From Herminiimonas sp. (GTDB lineage: Bacteria > Pseudomonadota > Gammaproteobacteria > Burkholderiales > Burkholderiaceae_D): DNA of 64,000 bases. The stretch is taken from contig JAQGMR010000058.1 in assembly GCA_028292265.1 (NCBI GenBank), positions 34,041 to 98,040 on the forward strand, written 5' to 3'. Under the pieces are notes generated by a model. That model was not told the origin of the DNA. It made no database searches and worked only from the letters and a program-made list of their open reading frames with translations. The position numbers were made by a program, and so were the translations under genes. This document shows, in pieces, positions 1-10,815 of this stretch (positions are counted from its first letter, which is position 1; every line of letters starts with the position of its first letter).

Positions 1-803
1 GGCGCCTTGCGACCGGGAATCAGGGCCGTCGTGATGATGATGTCGGCCAGCTTTGCCCGTTCATGGACGAGTTGCGCCTGGCGCTGCATCCAGCTGGCCG
101 GCATCGGCCGGGCATAACCGCCAACACCCTGGGCGATCTCGCGCTCTTCATCGGTCTCGAACGGGACATCGACGAACTTGGCGCCGAGCGATTCCACCTG
201 TTCCTTGACCGGAGGCCGCACGTCCGAGGCCTCAATCACGGCGCCGAGACGCTTGGCGGTCGCGATGGCTTGCAACCCTGCCACGCCGACGCCCATGATC
301 AAAATGCGGGCGGCCTTGACGGTGCCCGCCGCCGTCATGAGCATCGGCATGAAGCGTTGGTAAGTGTTTGCCGCCAGAAGTACGGCCTTGTAGCCCGCAA
401 TATTGGCTTGGGAAGACAGCACGTCCATCGACTGCGCTCGCGTGATGCGGGGCGCAGCTTCCAGTGCAAAGGCGGTCAGGCCGCGGCTGGCCATCGCCGC
501 AATATTTTCCGCATCGAACGGGTTCAGCATACCGATCAGCACGGTGCCGGGCTTGATCATTGCGCGTTCTTGCGGGCTTGGCGCCCGAACCTTGAGCAGC
601 ATGTCGGCGCCGAAAGCCGCGGTGGCATCCGCAATCTGTGCGCCGGCCGCCGCATAGGCTTCGTCCGTCACGCTGGATGAAGTGCCGGCACCGGACTGGA
701 CGACCACCGTGTGTTTGGCCGCTACCAGTTTTTTTACTGTTTCAGGCGTAGCCGCAACCCGGGTTTCACCGGGGCGGGTCTCGGCAGGTATGCCGATCTT
801 CAT
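1..803 (-). CDS. pntA: NAD(P) transhydrogenase subunit alpha, N-terminal part (partial)
   Basis: This is the amino-terminal 267 residues of the alpha subunit of proton-translocating NAD(P) transhydrogenase; the 3' end lies beyond the left edge. The protein starts MKIGIPAETRPGETRVAATP, the typical opening of the alanine dehydrogenase/PntA family. A Rossmann motif, ILIMGVGVAGLQAIATAKRL, lies near residue 170. The family domain binds NAD(H) and exchanges hydride with NADP(H) in the beta subunit at the inner membrane. The ATG at 803 is preceded by a GGAG sequence at good spacing. Alanine dehydrogenase is the main alternative. In relatives this reading frame is often a separate 'part 1' alpha polypeptide, but that cannot be judged here because the end is missing. 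Confidence 0.88.
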   Translation of the reverse strand, partial: MKIGIPAETRPGETRVAATPETVKKLVAAKHTVVVQSGAGTSSSVTDEAYAAAGAQIADATAAFGADMLLKVRAPSPQERAMIKPGTVLIGMLNPFDAENIAAMASRGLTAFALEAAPRITRAQSMDVLSSQANIAGYKAVLLAANTYQRFMPMLMTAAGTVKAARILIMGVGVAGLQAIATAKRLGAVIEASDVRPPVKEQVESLGAKFVDVPFETDEEREIAQGVGGYARPMPASWMQRQAQLVHERAKLADIIITTALIPGRKA

Positions 804-987
804 GGGCTTCTCCAACGGATTAGAATTTTGGCCACGATCTTACACGCAAACTTGTGAAGGGAACAATGTTAGCTTTACCGTCAAATCCTTCGCCGGTCAA
901 TGACAGAAGCGCCAAATGCTGCTTCCGGCCAAGTGCCGGCAAAGCTGTGCGCCTGCCTGTAAAATGGCGCCTCTTTCAGGAACCCTC

Positions 988-1473
988 ATGAGCACTATCT
1001 GGAAACCGTCGGTCACGGTCGCGGCTGTCATTCTTCGCGACGGCAAGTTTCTCTTGATTGAAGAGGAAACCAGCGACGGCGTTCGCCTCAACCAGCCGGC
1101 AGGACATCTCGACCCGTACGAATCGCTGACGCAGGCCGTCATCCGCGAAACGCTTGAAGAAACCGCGCATGATTTCGTGCCTTCCGCCCTGGTTGGCGTG
1201 TACATGTCGCACTACCTATCTTCCCGTACCGGCGAAGACGTGACCTATCTGCGCTTCGCCTTTACCGGCGATCTTGGCGAACACCACGACCGTCCGCTGG
1301 ATACCGGCATTTTAGGAACGGTTTGGATGACGCTGGAAGAATTACGCGCTTGCCCTGAGCGCCATCGCAGCCCGCTTGTGCTGACGTGCGCCCAAGATTA
1401 CCTCGACGGAAAACGTGCGCCGCTGTCGCTTCTTTATACGCATCCGAGCGTTTTGGAAGAGCGCAATGGCTAG
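988..1473 (+). CDS. nudJ: NUDIX hydrolase, NudJ-like phosphatase
   Basis: A 161-residue NUDIX hydrolase that probably cleaves nucleoside or thiamine (pyro)phosphates in the cytoplasm, as NudJ does in enterics. The NUDIX box begins [20 protein letters not shown]; the metal-binding R-E..E-E residues are intact, although the usual Gly after the EE pair is Ala. The ATG at 988 is preferred because AGGA lies about 8 bases upstream and [15 protein letters not shown] is a normal family start; an upstream in-frame ATG at 916 would only add an unlikely leader. Its 3' end overlaps the start of mnmA by 8 bases, so the two genes are probably co-translated, an arrangement shared by many proteobacteria. The exact substrate cannot be read from sequence. 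Confidence 0.85.
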   Translation: MSTIWKPSVTVAAVILRDGKFLLIEEETSDGVRLNQPAGHLDPYESLTQAVIRETLEETAHDFVPSALVGVYMSHYLSSRTGEDVTYLRFAFTGDLGEHHDRPLDTGILGTVWMTLEELRACPERHRSPLVLTCAQDYLDGKRAPLSLLYTHPSVLEERNG

Positions 1474-2629
1474 CGACCTGCCCGGCGGCGGTTTTTCTTC
1501 CGCACGCGCTCCCGGTAAAAAGGTCGTCATCGGCATGTCCGGCGGCGTCGACTCATCGGTTGCGGCATGGATGTTGAAGCAGCAGGGCTACGAGGTCATC
1601 GGCCTTTTCATGAAGAACTGGGAAGACGACGACGATTCAGAATACTGTTCCACGCGCCAAGACTGGATCGACGCGGTCAGTGTCGCCGACGTGATCGGCG
1701 TGGACATCGAAGCGGTTAACTTCGCGGCGGAATACAAGGATCGCGTATTCGCGGAATTCCTGCGGGAATACCAGGCCGGTCGCACCCCCAACCCGGACGT
1801 ACTCTGCAACGCCGAGATCAAGTTCAAGGCCTTCCTGGACCATGCCCTAAAGCTTGGCGCCGACTTGATCGCAACCGGCCATTACGCACGGGTGCGGCAG
1901 GTCGACACCGGCCCGGATGCTGGGAGCTTCCAGCTTTTGAAGGCGCTCGACGGCAGCAAGGATCAAAGCTATTTCCTGCATCGCCTGAACCAGTCCCAAC
2001 TTTCCAAAACCTTGTTTCCACTCGGCGAAATTCGCAAAACGGAAGTGCGCAAAATCGCCGAAGAAATCGGTCTGCCGAACGCCCGTAAAAAAGACTCCAC
2101 TGGCATTTGCTTCATCGGCGAGCGCCCGTTCCGCGACTTCCTTAACCGCTACCTTTCCTATACGCCTGGGCCCATGAAAACGCCGGAAGGCGAAGTCGTC
2201 GGCGAGCATGTCGGCCTGAGCTTTTATACGCTTGGCCAGCGCAAGGGCATTGGTATCGGAGGCATGCGGTCGCACAAGAATGCCGACGGAACCAGCGATG
2301 CGTGGTACGTCGCGCGCAAGGATATCGAAGCCAATACCCTTTACGTGGTGCAGGGGCACGACCATCCGTGGCTGCTGTCGTCGCAGCTAAGCGCTGACCA
2401 GATGAGCTGGATTTCGGGAATGCCGCCGGACGCGGGAGCCTACTCCGCCAAGACACGCTACCGCCAGGCCGACATGTCTTGCGCCCAGCAGGCGCTTGCG
2501 GATGACAGGTTTGAGTTGCGGTTCGAAACGCCGCAGTGGGCGGTGACGCCCGGCCAGTCTGCAGTGCTGTACCGGGACGATGTGTGTCTCGGGGGCGGGA
2601 TTATCTCGGGGAGCACGCAGGCGGACTGA
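1466..2629 (+). CDS. mnmA: tRNA-specific 2-thiouridylase MnmA
   Basis: MnmA installs the 2-thio group on U34 of Lys, Glu and Gln tRNAs, using ATP and a persulfide delivered by the Tus relay or a cysteine desulfurase. The 387-residue protein has the N-type PP-loop GMSGGVDSS near residue 24, the nucleophilic cysteine in [12 protein letters not shown], and the second catalytic cysteine in [12 protein letters not shown]. An internal ATG at 1466, inside the nudJ coding end, is chosen over the upstream in-frame codon at 1415 because family members begin a short distance before the PP-loop. Length and motifs are standard. Confidence 0.95.
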   Translation: MASDLPGGGFSSARAPGKKVVIGMSGGVDSSVAAWMLKQQGYEVIGLFMKNWEDDDDSEYCSTRQDWIDAVSVADVIGVDIEAVNFAAEYKDRVFAEFLREYQAGRTPNPDVLCNAEIKFKAFLDHALKLGADLIATGHYARVRQVDTGPDAGSFQLLKALDGSKDQSYFLHRLNQSQLSKTLFPLGEIRKTEVRKIAEEIGLPNARKKDSTGICFIGERPFRDFLNRYLSYTPGPMKTPEGEVVGEHVGLSFYTLGQRKGIGIGGMRSHKNADGTSDAWYVARKDIEANTLYVVQGHDHPWLLSSQLSADQMSWISGMPPDAGAYSAKTRYRQADMSCAQQALADDRFELRFETPQWAVTPGQSAVLYRDDVCLGGGIISGSTQAD

Positions 2630-2653
2630 ACAGTTTCACCGCCGGCGCTCCTG

Positions 2654-3646
2654 TCAGTCGACCTTGATCCCAGCCTTCCGCGCGACGTCTCCCCAGCGTG
2701 CGGTTTCGGACTTGATAAAGCCTGCCAGCTCGCCGGAGCCCAAGGTCCCGGCTGACACGCCCTGATCTTCGAACCGCTTTTGCAGCGCAGGGTCCTTGAG
2801 CACTTTGGCCAGCGCCGCGCTTGCCCGCTCTTCGACTGCCGCTGGCGTGCCATGCGGCGCCATCAGCGCAAACCAGGTGGTCACGGTATAGCCCTTGATG
2901 CCAGCCTCATCCATGGTCGGCAGATTCGGGAAGGTGGCGGAACGTTTGGTGCCGGTGACGGCGAGCGCTTTGACCTTGCCGCTGCGGACATACGGCGTTG
3001 CGGAGGCGCTGGTCTCGATCGCCATCTGGATTTGCCCGCCAATAAGGTCCGTCATCATTGGGGAGCCGCCCTTGTAGGGAACGTGGGTGATGTCAACGCC
3101 TGTCATGGAACGGAACAGCTCAGCAGAGAAGTGTTCGGTGCTGCCGCTGCCAGCCGAACCGTAGTTGACGGTGTTCGGATGCGCCTTGATGTAGCTGATT
3201 AATTCACTGACGTTATTGACCGGGACCGACGGGTTCACCACCAGAATATTCGGCGTCGTGGCCACCATGCCGATGGGGTCGAGATCCTTGATAAAGTCAT
3301 AGGGCAGTTTCTTGTAGATGCCAGGTGCCATTGCATGCGCCACGGTGGACAGGAAAAGCGTATAGCCGTCGGGGGACGCATGTGCAACAAGCGAGGCGCC
3401 CAGAGTGCCACCGGCACCCGGACGGTTGTCGATAATGACCGGTTGCTTCAATTCCTCGCTGAGCTTCTGACCAACTTCCCGGCCGATGATGTCGGTCGTG
3501 CCGCCCGCCGCAAAAGGGATCACGATTGTGACTGGCTTTGTGGGCCATGCGTCGGCTGCAAAGCATGGGCTTGCTGCGCAGGCGAGGAACGCGGCGCCAA
3601 GCGAAGCTAGTAGTAGCGAGCGGCGGTAAGGACGGACTGGTTTCAT
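2654..3646 (-). CDS. Bug-family periplasmic substrate-binding protein (TctC-like)
   Basis: A 330-residue tripartite tricarboxylate transporter receptor of the Bug family, which is greatly expanded in Burkholderiales. The first 31 residues form a Sec signal peptide (MKPVRPYRRS, then LLLASLGAAFLACA, cleavage after CFAADA). The mature start WPTKPVTIVIPFAAGG and the loop VIIDNRPGAGGTLGA are the two ligand-binding beta-strand/loop signatures of the family. The ATG at 3646 has GGAG upstream. There is no TctA/TctB membrane pair beside it, so it is an orphan receptor and its carboxylate ligand is unknown. It converges with mnmA. Confidence 0.88.
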   Translation of the reverse strand: MKPVRPYRRSLLLASLGAAFLACAASPCFAADAWPTKPVTIVIPFAAGGTTDIIGREVGQKLSEELKQPVIIDNRPGAGGTLGASLVAHASPDGYTLFLSTVAHAMAPGIYKKLPYDFIKDLDPIGMVATTPNILVVNPSVPVNNVSELISYIKAHPNTVNYGSAGSGSTEHFSAELFRSMTGVDITHVPYKGGSPMMTDLIGGQIQMAIETSASATPYVRSGKVKALAVTGTKRSATFPNLPTMDEAGIKGYTVTTWFALMAPHGTPAAVEERASAALAKVLKDPALQKRFEDQGVSAGTLGSGELAGFIKSETARWGDVARKAGIKVD

Positions 3647-4207
3647 GAGGTCTCCAAAAACGATTTTATATTTGGCGCGCCGTAAGGCGCCGCCGGTTTC
3701 GGCTGTGCCGTCCGCTGCGCTGCGACAGGACAACGGCATTCTGGACATGCTGCTGGCATGGCACCGGCGGGATTGTACGCCTCTATGTACTGGCGGCAAA
3801 TTCGTCAGGCCGGGATTGTCTGGATGGGCCGTGGTGTTGATGCCCACATCGACTCGCCGAGAGGCTGGGTTCGCCCCCCGGGTCTATTGAGATTCGCCCC
3901 GCCCGTTGCGCCAGTCCTACTCTTTCAAGACATTCAGAAAAGTGCTGCTGCGTTCTGACCATCGTCGGCGAACCAGCATTGGTCCCCTCATCTTCCGCTG
4001 CAACCTGCGGTTATTACGAAGGCTGATGAAGGCGACCCGCCTTGCGTTGGTGGATGCCTGCATTGAGGCGGTTCATAACGCTCAAGAAACCGCTTGCCAT
4101 TTCTTTCCGCCTCCTCAATAATAGATGCGAATGGTTCTCATTTGATGACTATTCATCTCCCCGCCGGGTCTTCCGCGGCATTTTTCAGCACACCACTGAG
4201 ACATCCA
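3647..4207. other. 561-base intergenic region between the Bug gene and bfd
   Basis: The region separates two divergent genes. Apart from the candidate Fur box at 4127-4145 I see no gene, RNA or repeat in it. The short open frames present lack recognisable protein signatures and Shine-Dalgarno sequences. Confidence 0.5.
4127..4145 (+). promoter_or_regulatory. candidate Fur box upstream of bfd
   Basis: The 19-mer has an AATG-N5-CATT core at 4130-4142 with the spacing of the classic Fur 19-mer and matches it at about 11 of 19 positions. It lies about 63 bases before the bfd start, where repression by Fe-Fur would make sense because Bfd releases iron from bacterioferritin during iron shortage. 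This is by-eye matching only. Confidence 0.5.
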
Positions 4208-4420
4208 ATGATCGTTTGCGTATGCAACAACGTTTCTGACCGAAAAATACGGCGCGCCGTCGATGACGGTCTATCGACGATGCTCGAACTGCGTACCGAA
4301 CTCGAAGTAGGAACATGTTGCGGCAAATGCCACTCCTGCGCCAAGGCAGTACTGCGGGAATGCCTCGAAGACGCGCGTGCATCGGCCGCCTTCATGCCCC
4401 AAGGCGCGTTGGCAGCCTGA
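4208..4420 (+). CDS. bfd: bacterioferritin-associated ferredoxin
   Basis: A 70-residue [2Fe-2S] protein that reduces the haem of bacterioferritin so that stored Fe(III) leaves as Fe(II). The four cluster ligands are visible at Cys4, Cys6, Cys38 and Cys41 (start MIVCVCNNVSD; later CCGKCHSC), the same positions as in the Escherichia coli protein. The ATG at 4208 is chosen because the cysteine pair must sit at the extreme N-terminus; the longer in-frame extension upstream has no family counterpart. A candidate Fur box lies upstream and bfr is about 3 kb away in the same iron module. Confidence 0.92.
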   Translation: MIVCVCNNVSDRKIRRAVDDGLSTMLELRTELEVGTCCGKCHSCAKAVLRECLEDARASAAFMPQGALAA

Positions 4421-4566
4421 TCAATCATCAACGAAGTCGGCAACGATCATTGGCCAAGCGCGGCGTGCTGGCTTCGCCCGGTCCCGAGCGGTATGGCGCT
4501 CGAGTCGCCTGTCGTGCTCACAGCGATTTATCTCCGTCGATGCAGGCGCTGGGGCCCTACCTTCAC

Positions 4567-4857
4567 TTACTTGTGAGCGGTTTTGCGCAGGGCGTCCACA
4601 CTAATGCCCGATCGTGCCTGGACAGCCTGCGGCGACTTTGACCCGCAGCCACCGCAACTGCCGCAGCCATCATCGCAGGATGGCGCCGCCACGAGGGGCT
4701 CACGCTCCAGCCGGCTGGCGAGGCGCTCCATGCCTGCAAAGCGCGCGTGCCGGGCCAGCGTGGTAGCGACCAGCCGGCGCACCGACGCCGGAAGGTAACG
4801 GCGCAGCAGCGTAACCGCGGCGGTCAGCACGATCAAGGCGACGATCACTTCCTGCAT
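4567..4857 (-). CDS. small Cys-rich membrane-anchored protein of the feo operon (DUF6587-like)
   Basis: A 96-residue protein translated immediately after feoB: its ATG shares one base with the feoB stop codon (TGATG). One hydrophobic helix at the N-terminus (QEVIVALIVLTAAVTLL) is followed by a basic stretch and a cysteine cluster, CDDGCGSCGGCGSK, around residues 64-78. Position and layout match the small proteins that take the place of FeoC in betaproteobacterial feo operons. They are proposed to hold an Fe-S cluster or metal and to tune FeoB, but the function is not established. It is too short and too Cys-rich to be classical winged-helix FeoC. Confidence 0.72.
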   Translation of the reverse strand: MQEVIVALIVLTAAVTLLRRYLPASVRRLVATTLARHARFAGMERLASRLEREPLVAAPSCDDGCGSCGGCGSKSPQAVQARSGISVDALRKTAHK

Positions 4858-6731
4858 CACCCTCCTCCCATCAAGGCGCGACTCACCTGGTACGTGACGA
4901 AGGAAGCGACGTAGGCCAGCACGAACATGTAGGCGGCCATGGCTGCGGCCGGCTTCCATGAGTTGGTTTCCCGGCGGACGATGGACAAGGTGGAGATACA
5001 CTGCGGCGCGAATACGTACCATGCCAGCAGCGACAGCGCGGTCGGCAGGCTCCAGGTTGCGGCGATCATGGGCGTCAGCGCCGTCGCAAGCTGGTCCCCG
5101 GTGGACGACAACGCATACACGGTACCCAGCGCGCCCACCGCTACTTCGCGCGCCGCCATGCCCGGGATAAGGGCGATTGAAATCTGCCAGTTGAAGCCGA
5201 TCGGCGCAAAGACGAATTGCAGCAGATGCCCGATTTTCCCGGCGAGGCTGTACTGGATTGCCGGACCGATAGCGCCAGGCGGTGGGGCCGGGAAGCTGGA
5301 CAGGAACCACAGCACGATCATGAGCGCCAGGATGGTAGTGCCGACCCGCGTCAGGAAAATCCGCGCCCTCTCCCATAGGCCGATACTGAGATTGCGCAGG
5401 TTGGGCAAGTGGTAATTGGGCAGCTCAAGTATCAAAGGCTGATTGCGCCCTTTGCCGATCGTGCGCTTTAATACCCAGGCGACCGCCATCGCGGACGCAA
5501 TTCCAGAGAGATACAGGCCGAAAAGAACCAGCCCCTGCAAATTGAATATCCCCACATCACGCATCGGAATGAAAGCGCCGATGATCAGGGCGTAGACCGG
5601 CAGCCGGGCCGAGCAGGTCATCAGCGGCGCAATCATGATGGTTGCAAGCCGGTCGCGCGGATCCTGGATGGTGCGGGTCGCCATAACGCCCGGTATGGCG
5701 CAGGCAAAGCTGGACAGCAGCGGAATGAAGGCGCGCCCCGACAGCCCGACACTGCCCATCATCCGGTCAAGCAGGAAGGCCGCGCGCGGCAGGTAGCCGG
5801 AATCTTCCAGCAGCAGGATGAAGAAAAACAGAATCAGGATCTGCGGCAGGAACACCAGAACGCTGCCCACGCCGGAGAGGATCCCGTCCACCAGAAGGCT
5901 GCGAAGAATGCCGGCCGGTAGCAGCGCCTGGACCGCCTGCCCCACACTTTCCACGCCGACCTTGATCAAGTCCATTGGCGCCTTGGACCAACTGAAGACG
6001 GCCTGGAAAATCAGGAAGAGCAATACCGCCAGAACGGCATAGCCGAGCACGGGATGGAGAAGGAATGCGTCAAGCTTGTCTTCGGTGGTCTTGCCGGCCC
6101 CTTCCCGCATGACGACCCGATCCAGGATGCGACGGACTTCGCGCTGGGTTTCTTCCAGCGACGCGCTGGCAACCTGCGTCAGCCCCGAAGAAACCGGCGG
6201 TACACGACCCTGCGCATGCAGTTGTTCCAGCTGCGCGACGAGGGCTTCGCCCCCGCCGGCATTGACGGCGACGGTCTCCACCACCGGAACGCCGAGTTCC
6301 TGAGACAACCTGGCAATGTCGATCACCACGCCGCGACTCTTCGCGATGTCCATCATATTCAGTGCCAGCACTGTGGGGCGCTTCAGCCGCAGTACCTCCA
6401 GCACTAGCCGCAGGTTCAGGCGCAGGTTCGTGGCGTCAACCACCAGCACCAGCACATCTGGCAGGACTTCACCAGCGCGCAACCCTAACAGCACGTCGCG
6501 CGTGACGGCTTCATCTGGCGTCATTGCATTCAGGCTGTAGGCACCGGGCAGGTCGACTACCTGGAAGGCGCGACCAGAGGCTGCGGTGAAGTGGCCCTCC
6601 TTGCGCTCGACGGTCACGCCAGCGTAGTTGGCTACCTTCTGGCGCGCACCCGTGAGGCGATTAAAAAGCGCGGTCTTGCCGCAATTCGGATTGCCAACGA
6701 GTGCCAGACGGAGTGGCTTTACGGTGCTCAC
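4857..6731 (-). CDS. feoB: ferrous iron transporter FeoB
   Basis: The inner-membrane Fe(II) permease, 624 residues, with an N-terminal G-protein domain: G1 GNPNCGKT at about residue 13, G3 DLPGAYSL and G4 NMMD near residue 125. A membrane domain starts near residue 230 and carries Gate motifs such as SSFACAIPGVMATR and TCSARLPVY. It is shorter than the roughly 770-residue enterobacterial FeoB but in the normal range for the compact betaproteobacterial form. It sits between feoA and a small Cys-rich gene in one minus-strand operon, with 19 bases between feoA and feoB. Regulation by Fur is likely from the box upstream of feoA. Confidence 0.95.
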   Translation of the reverse strand: MSTVKPLRLALVGNPNCGKTALFNRLTGARQKVANYAGVTVERKEGHFTAASGRAFQVVDLPGAYSLNAMTPDEAVTRDVLLGLRAGEVLPDVLVLVVDATNLRLNLRLVLEVLRLKRPTVLALNMMDIAKSRGVVIDIARLSQELGVPVVETVAVNAGGGEALVAQLEQLHAQGRVPPVSSGLTQVASASLEETQREVRRILDRVVMREGAGKTTEDKLDAFLLHPVLGYAVLAVLLFLIFQAVFSWSKAPMDLIKVGVESVGQAVQALLPAGILRSLLVDGILSGVGSVLVFLPQILILFFFILLLEDSGYLPRAAFLLDRMMGSVGLSGRAFIPLLSSFACAIPGVMATRTIQDPRDRLATIMIAPLMTCSARLPVYALIIGAFIPMRDVGIFNLQGLVLFGLYLSGIASAMAVAWVLKRTIGKGRNQPLILELPNYHLPNLRNLSIGLWERARIFLTRVGTTILALMIVLWFLSSFPAPPPGAIGPAIQYSLAGKIGHLLQFVFAPIGFNWQISIALIPGMAAREVAVGALGTVYALSSTGDQLATALTPMIAATWSLPTALSLLAWYVFAPQCISTLSIVRRETNSWKPAAAMAAYMFVLAYVASFVTYQVSRALMGGG

Positions 6732-6750
6732 AGGGGTTTGCCCGAATGGA

Positions 6751-7059
6751 TCAGGCTGGAGGAAGAAGTTCTATCATTTCGGCTTCGTGTCGGCGCAGTG
6801 CGAAGGTGCTGCTGCCGAGGCGGATTGCCAAAGGCGCCCCGCCAAACGCCGACTGGGCGACGACGCGTAACTTCTCGCCGGGCGAGAACCCAAGTTCAAG
6901 CAATCGAGTCCGGATGGAAGCTTGCTCCAGGGACTGCGCCGGATGCAGGAAGGCAACGACGCCGCTCTCGCCCTTTTTCAATGCGGCAAGCGAGCTTGAG
7001 GCGCCGATAGAATCTCGAACAGGCAACGTCGATGTGGTCATGGAAAAGGTGTCAGCCAT
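6751..7059 (-). CDS. feoA: ferrous iron transport protein FeoA
   Basis: An SH3-like cytoplasmic protein needed for FeoB-dependent Fe(II) uptake. The core (LAALKKGESGVVAFL, then TRLLELGFSPGEKLRVV, ending FALRRHEAEMIELLPP) is the FeoA fold. The 102-residue form starts at the ATG at 7059; the next ATG at 7041 (MTTSTLPV) is equally possible because neither has a strong ribosome-binding site. First gene of the feo operon, divergent from bfr. Confidence 0.88.
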   Translation of the reverse strand: MADTFSMTTSTLPVRDSIGASSSLAALKKGESGVVAFLHPAQSLEQASIRTRLLELGFSPGEKLRVVAQSAFGGAPLAIRLGSSTFALRRHEAEMIELLPPA

Positions 7060-7081
7060 GCGCGAAGTATAGCACCTGGAT

Positions 7082-7100
7082 GATAACAATTCTTATTTGG
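7082..7100 (-). promoter_or_regulatory. candidate Fur box upstream of feoA
   Basis: The A/T-rich inverted repeat ATAA-N6-TTAT here matches the Fur 19-mer at about 12 of 19 positions when read toward feoA and lies 23 bases before its start, overlapping the likely promoter. Iron-repressed feo transcription is the expected behaviour. Seen by eye; a position-weight scan would be needed to rank it. Confidence 0.5.
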
Positions 7101-7347
7101 CTTTGGAGATGGGCTGCGTTTTGGCAAGGCTGGAACATGGCGTGACTTCTGCGCTAGAAACATCCGGAGCTCGGCATCGGAATTGGCCAAAAAACGATAA
7201 ACTTCTGCCAGCACTCCGTGCCGCGAACCCGGTCCAATCTGCTCGACCGTCCCGGCTTGCAGCGCGAGCCCCTCTTCTTGCCGTTTGCGTGAGCACCTCC
7301 GCGTGACAAGTTGCGGCCACGTCTGGTTGTCCTACTTAAGAGGCACT

Positions 7348-7818
7348 ATGAAAGGCGATGCGAATATCCTGCGACTGTTGAATGCGCAGCTGACGAACGA
7401 GCTGACTGCCATCAACCAGTATTTTCTCCATGCCCGCATGTATCAGCACTGGGGGTTCGGCAAGCTTGGCAAGAAGGAGTACGACGAGTCCATCGGCGAG
7501 ATGAAGCATGCCGACAAGCTCATAAACCGGATATTGATGCTGGACGGCCTGCCCAACCTGCAAGCGCTGCACAAGGTTCTGGTCGGTGAGAACGCGCCGG
7601 AGATGTTGAAATGCGACCTGAGCCTGGAGCAATTGTCGCAAAAGACGGTCAAGGAAGGCGTCGCAGCCTGCGAGCTCGCTGGCGACTATGTATCGCGCGA
7701 GATCTTCCAGGTCATATTGGACGACACAGAGGAACACATCGACTGGATCGAAACGCAGCTCGACCTGATCGACAAAGTCGGCTTGCCGAATTATTTGCAG
7801 TCGCAGATGGAAGAATAG
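7348..7818 (+). CDS. bfr: bacterioferritin
   Basis: A 156-residue haem-containing ferritin that stores iron in a 24-mer. The di-iron ferroxidase ligands Glu18, Glu51 and His54 and the haem-ligating Met52 (GEMKHADK) are all present, as are the C-terminal ligands in DDTEEHIDW. This is therefore a haem-binding, ferroxidase-active type rather than a BfrA/B split form. The ATG at 7348 follows an AAGAGG ribosome-binding sequence. It is divergent from feoA and near bfd, completing an uptake, storage and release set. Confidence 0.95.
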   Translation: MKGDANILRLLNAQLTNELTAINQYFLHARMYQHWGFGKLGKKEYDESIGEMKHADKLINRILMLDGLPNLQALHKVLVGENAPEMLKCDLSLEQLSQKTVKEGVAACELAGDYVSREIFQVILDDTEEHIDWIETQLDLIDKVGLPNYLQSQMEE

Positions 7819-8003
7819 GCGTCTCCGGGGGCATCGCCCGCCACGGAAGCTACCGCCCATATGCTGCTATTCACCATGACCCGTGTCACGGGGGCTGGCG
7901 CCGATTGGCTTCACCATGCCCATCGCTACGACCGATTTCAATTGGCGCCGATGGACGACGGATGGTCCCACGCCGGCATGGCATCTAGCGGAATGCAGGT
8001 ATA

Positions 8004-8035
8004 AAAAAAGGAGCGTTTCAGCTCCTTGTTTTTCA
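8004..8035. terminator. bidirectional intrinsic terminator between bfr and the GST gene
   Basis: A 7-bp perfect stem AAGGAGC/GCTCCTT (8008-8014 with 8021-8027) with a 6-base loop is flanked by an A-run on the left and a T-run on the right, so it can end transcription of both converging genes. Confidence 0.8.
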
Positions 8036-8066
8036 CCTGCCTGCCGACCTCAGGACCGATCGCCGA

Positions 8067-8675
8067 TTATTGCGGCGCCGTGTCCTTGAACGAAGGGCGC
8101 TCCGACAGCTTGTCGAACAGCTTGCCAAGATTGGAGTAATCCTCACGCCAGGCAATTTCGGGAAAGCGGAATGAAAGCCATCCCAACGTACATCCCACTG
8201 CTACGTCGGCCAGCGTAAACTGGTTGCCAGCGCAATAGGTCGTATCGGCGAACCCAGTGGACATCGCCTTCAAGCCGGCGTTTACCTTGCCCAACTGGCG
8301 CGCCACCCATTGCTCGCTTTGCTGCTCGGCGGGTCGCAGGGTTTTTTCGAGGCGGATCAGGATACCGGCGTCCAGCACGCCATCGGCCAGCGCTTCCCAG
8401 CACTTTACGCCGGCGCGCTCCCGACTCTGCGTTGGAATCAGCTTGCCAACCGGGGTCAGTGTGTCGAGGTATTCCACGATGACGCGGGAATCAAACATCG
8501 CGCCCCCGTCCTCCATGATCAGGCAAGGCACTTTACCGAGCGGATTGGACATTGAGATCGTCGTATCGGGACTCCATACGTTCTCGACGACCAGTTCATG
8601 GTCGATCTTTTTCTCCGCCATTACGATTCGGACTTTGCGGACATACGGGCTGGCGAGCGAACCAATCAGTTTCAT
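8067..8675 (-). CDS. glutathione S-transferase family protein
   Basis: A 202-residue cytosolic GST. The N-terminal thioredoxin-like domain begins MKLIGSLASPYVRKVRI, with Ser at the usual activating position and the cis-Pro/glutathione-binding segments GKVPCLIMEDG and DSRVIVEYLD. The C-terminal helical domain contains QFTLADVAVGC, the N-capping motif. The substrate is unknown. It is a single gene placed convergently with bfr. Confidence 0.88.
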   Translation of the reverse strand: MKLIGSLASPYVRKVRIVMAEKKIDHELVVENVWSPDTTISMSNPLGKVPCLIMEDGGAMFDSRVIVEYLDTLTPVGKLIPTQSRERAGVKCWEALADGVLDAGILIRLEKTLRPAEQQSEQWVARQLGKVNAGLKAMSTGFADTTYCAGNQFTLADVAVGCTLGWLSFRFPEIAWREDYSNLGKLFDKLSERPSFKDTAPQ

Positions 8676-8839
8676 AGAGGCTTTTCTGTAAAGTGCGGGC
8701 GATTATAGCATTAGGGGGCGATGCAATTCCGCGTTCCCGGACGCGCAAGCCTGGCCGGGCTGCGAGGTTTTTCTTGCGGGAGTTGCTGAATTTGGGGTAG
8801 CGGGCCAATGGTAAAATTGCGCCTTCCCGCCGCTATTGA

Positions 8840-10258
<1,419 letters not shown>

Positions 10259-10365
10259 AGAGCCAAGGCATGTCCGCCAGACAACTCCTTTTCGGAAAAA
10301 CGAATATGATGCGATTTGCCGTCCGGTAGCATCGTTCGATATTCTAAAAAAATCGGGGAGTCCGC

Positions 10366-10815
10366 ATGAAGAAAATGATCTTGAGTCTGGTTCTGGCTAG
10401 CGCTGTTCTACCTATTGCCGCCAATGCGCAGTTCGCCAAGGTGGAAGACGCCGTCAAATACCGGCAGTCGGCGCTGAGCGTCATGGGCACCCATTTCGGT
10501 CGAATCGGCGCAGTGGTCAAGGGAGACAAGCCGTACGACAAGGCCTCAGTCGAGCGCGACGCGGCTATCGTCGAGGTGATGGCCGCCATGCCATGGTCGG
10601 CCTTCCCGGCCGGGTCCGACCTTTCGAACTCCAAAGCGAAGCCAGAAATCTGGAAGGAGCATGAAAAGTTCGCTTCCAATGGCGACAAGCTTCAGACGGA
10701 TACCGCAAGGCTGTCGGCAGCGGCCAAGTCTGGCGACCTCGCCGCCATTAAAACTGCCTTCGGGTCGGCCGGTCAGACCTGCAAGTCCTGCCACGACAAT
10801 TTCCGCAACAAGTAA
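10366..10815 (+). CDS. periplasmic cytochrome c' / c-556 family protein
   Basis: A 149-residue c-type cytochrome with a Sec signal peptide of about 21 residues (MKKMILSLVLASAVLPIAANA). A single haem-attachment site CKSCH lies at residues 139-143, at the very C-terminus as in the four-helix cytochrome c' family. These proteins carry electrons or bind NO in the periplasm; the exact role is unknown. The gene faces a cytochrome b561-type gene across a shared terminator, and such b/c pairs are commonly encoded together in Burkholderiales, so the two may be redox partners. Confidence 0.88.
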   Translation: MKKMILSLVLASAVLPIAANAQFAKVEDAVKYRQSALSVMGTHFGRIGAVVKGDKPYDKASVERDAAIVEVMAAMPWSAFPAGSDLSNSKAKPEIWKEHEKFASNGDKLQTDTARLSAAAKSGDLAAIKTAFGSAGQTCKSCHDNFRNK

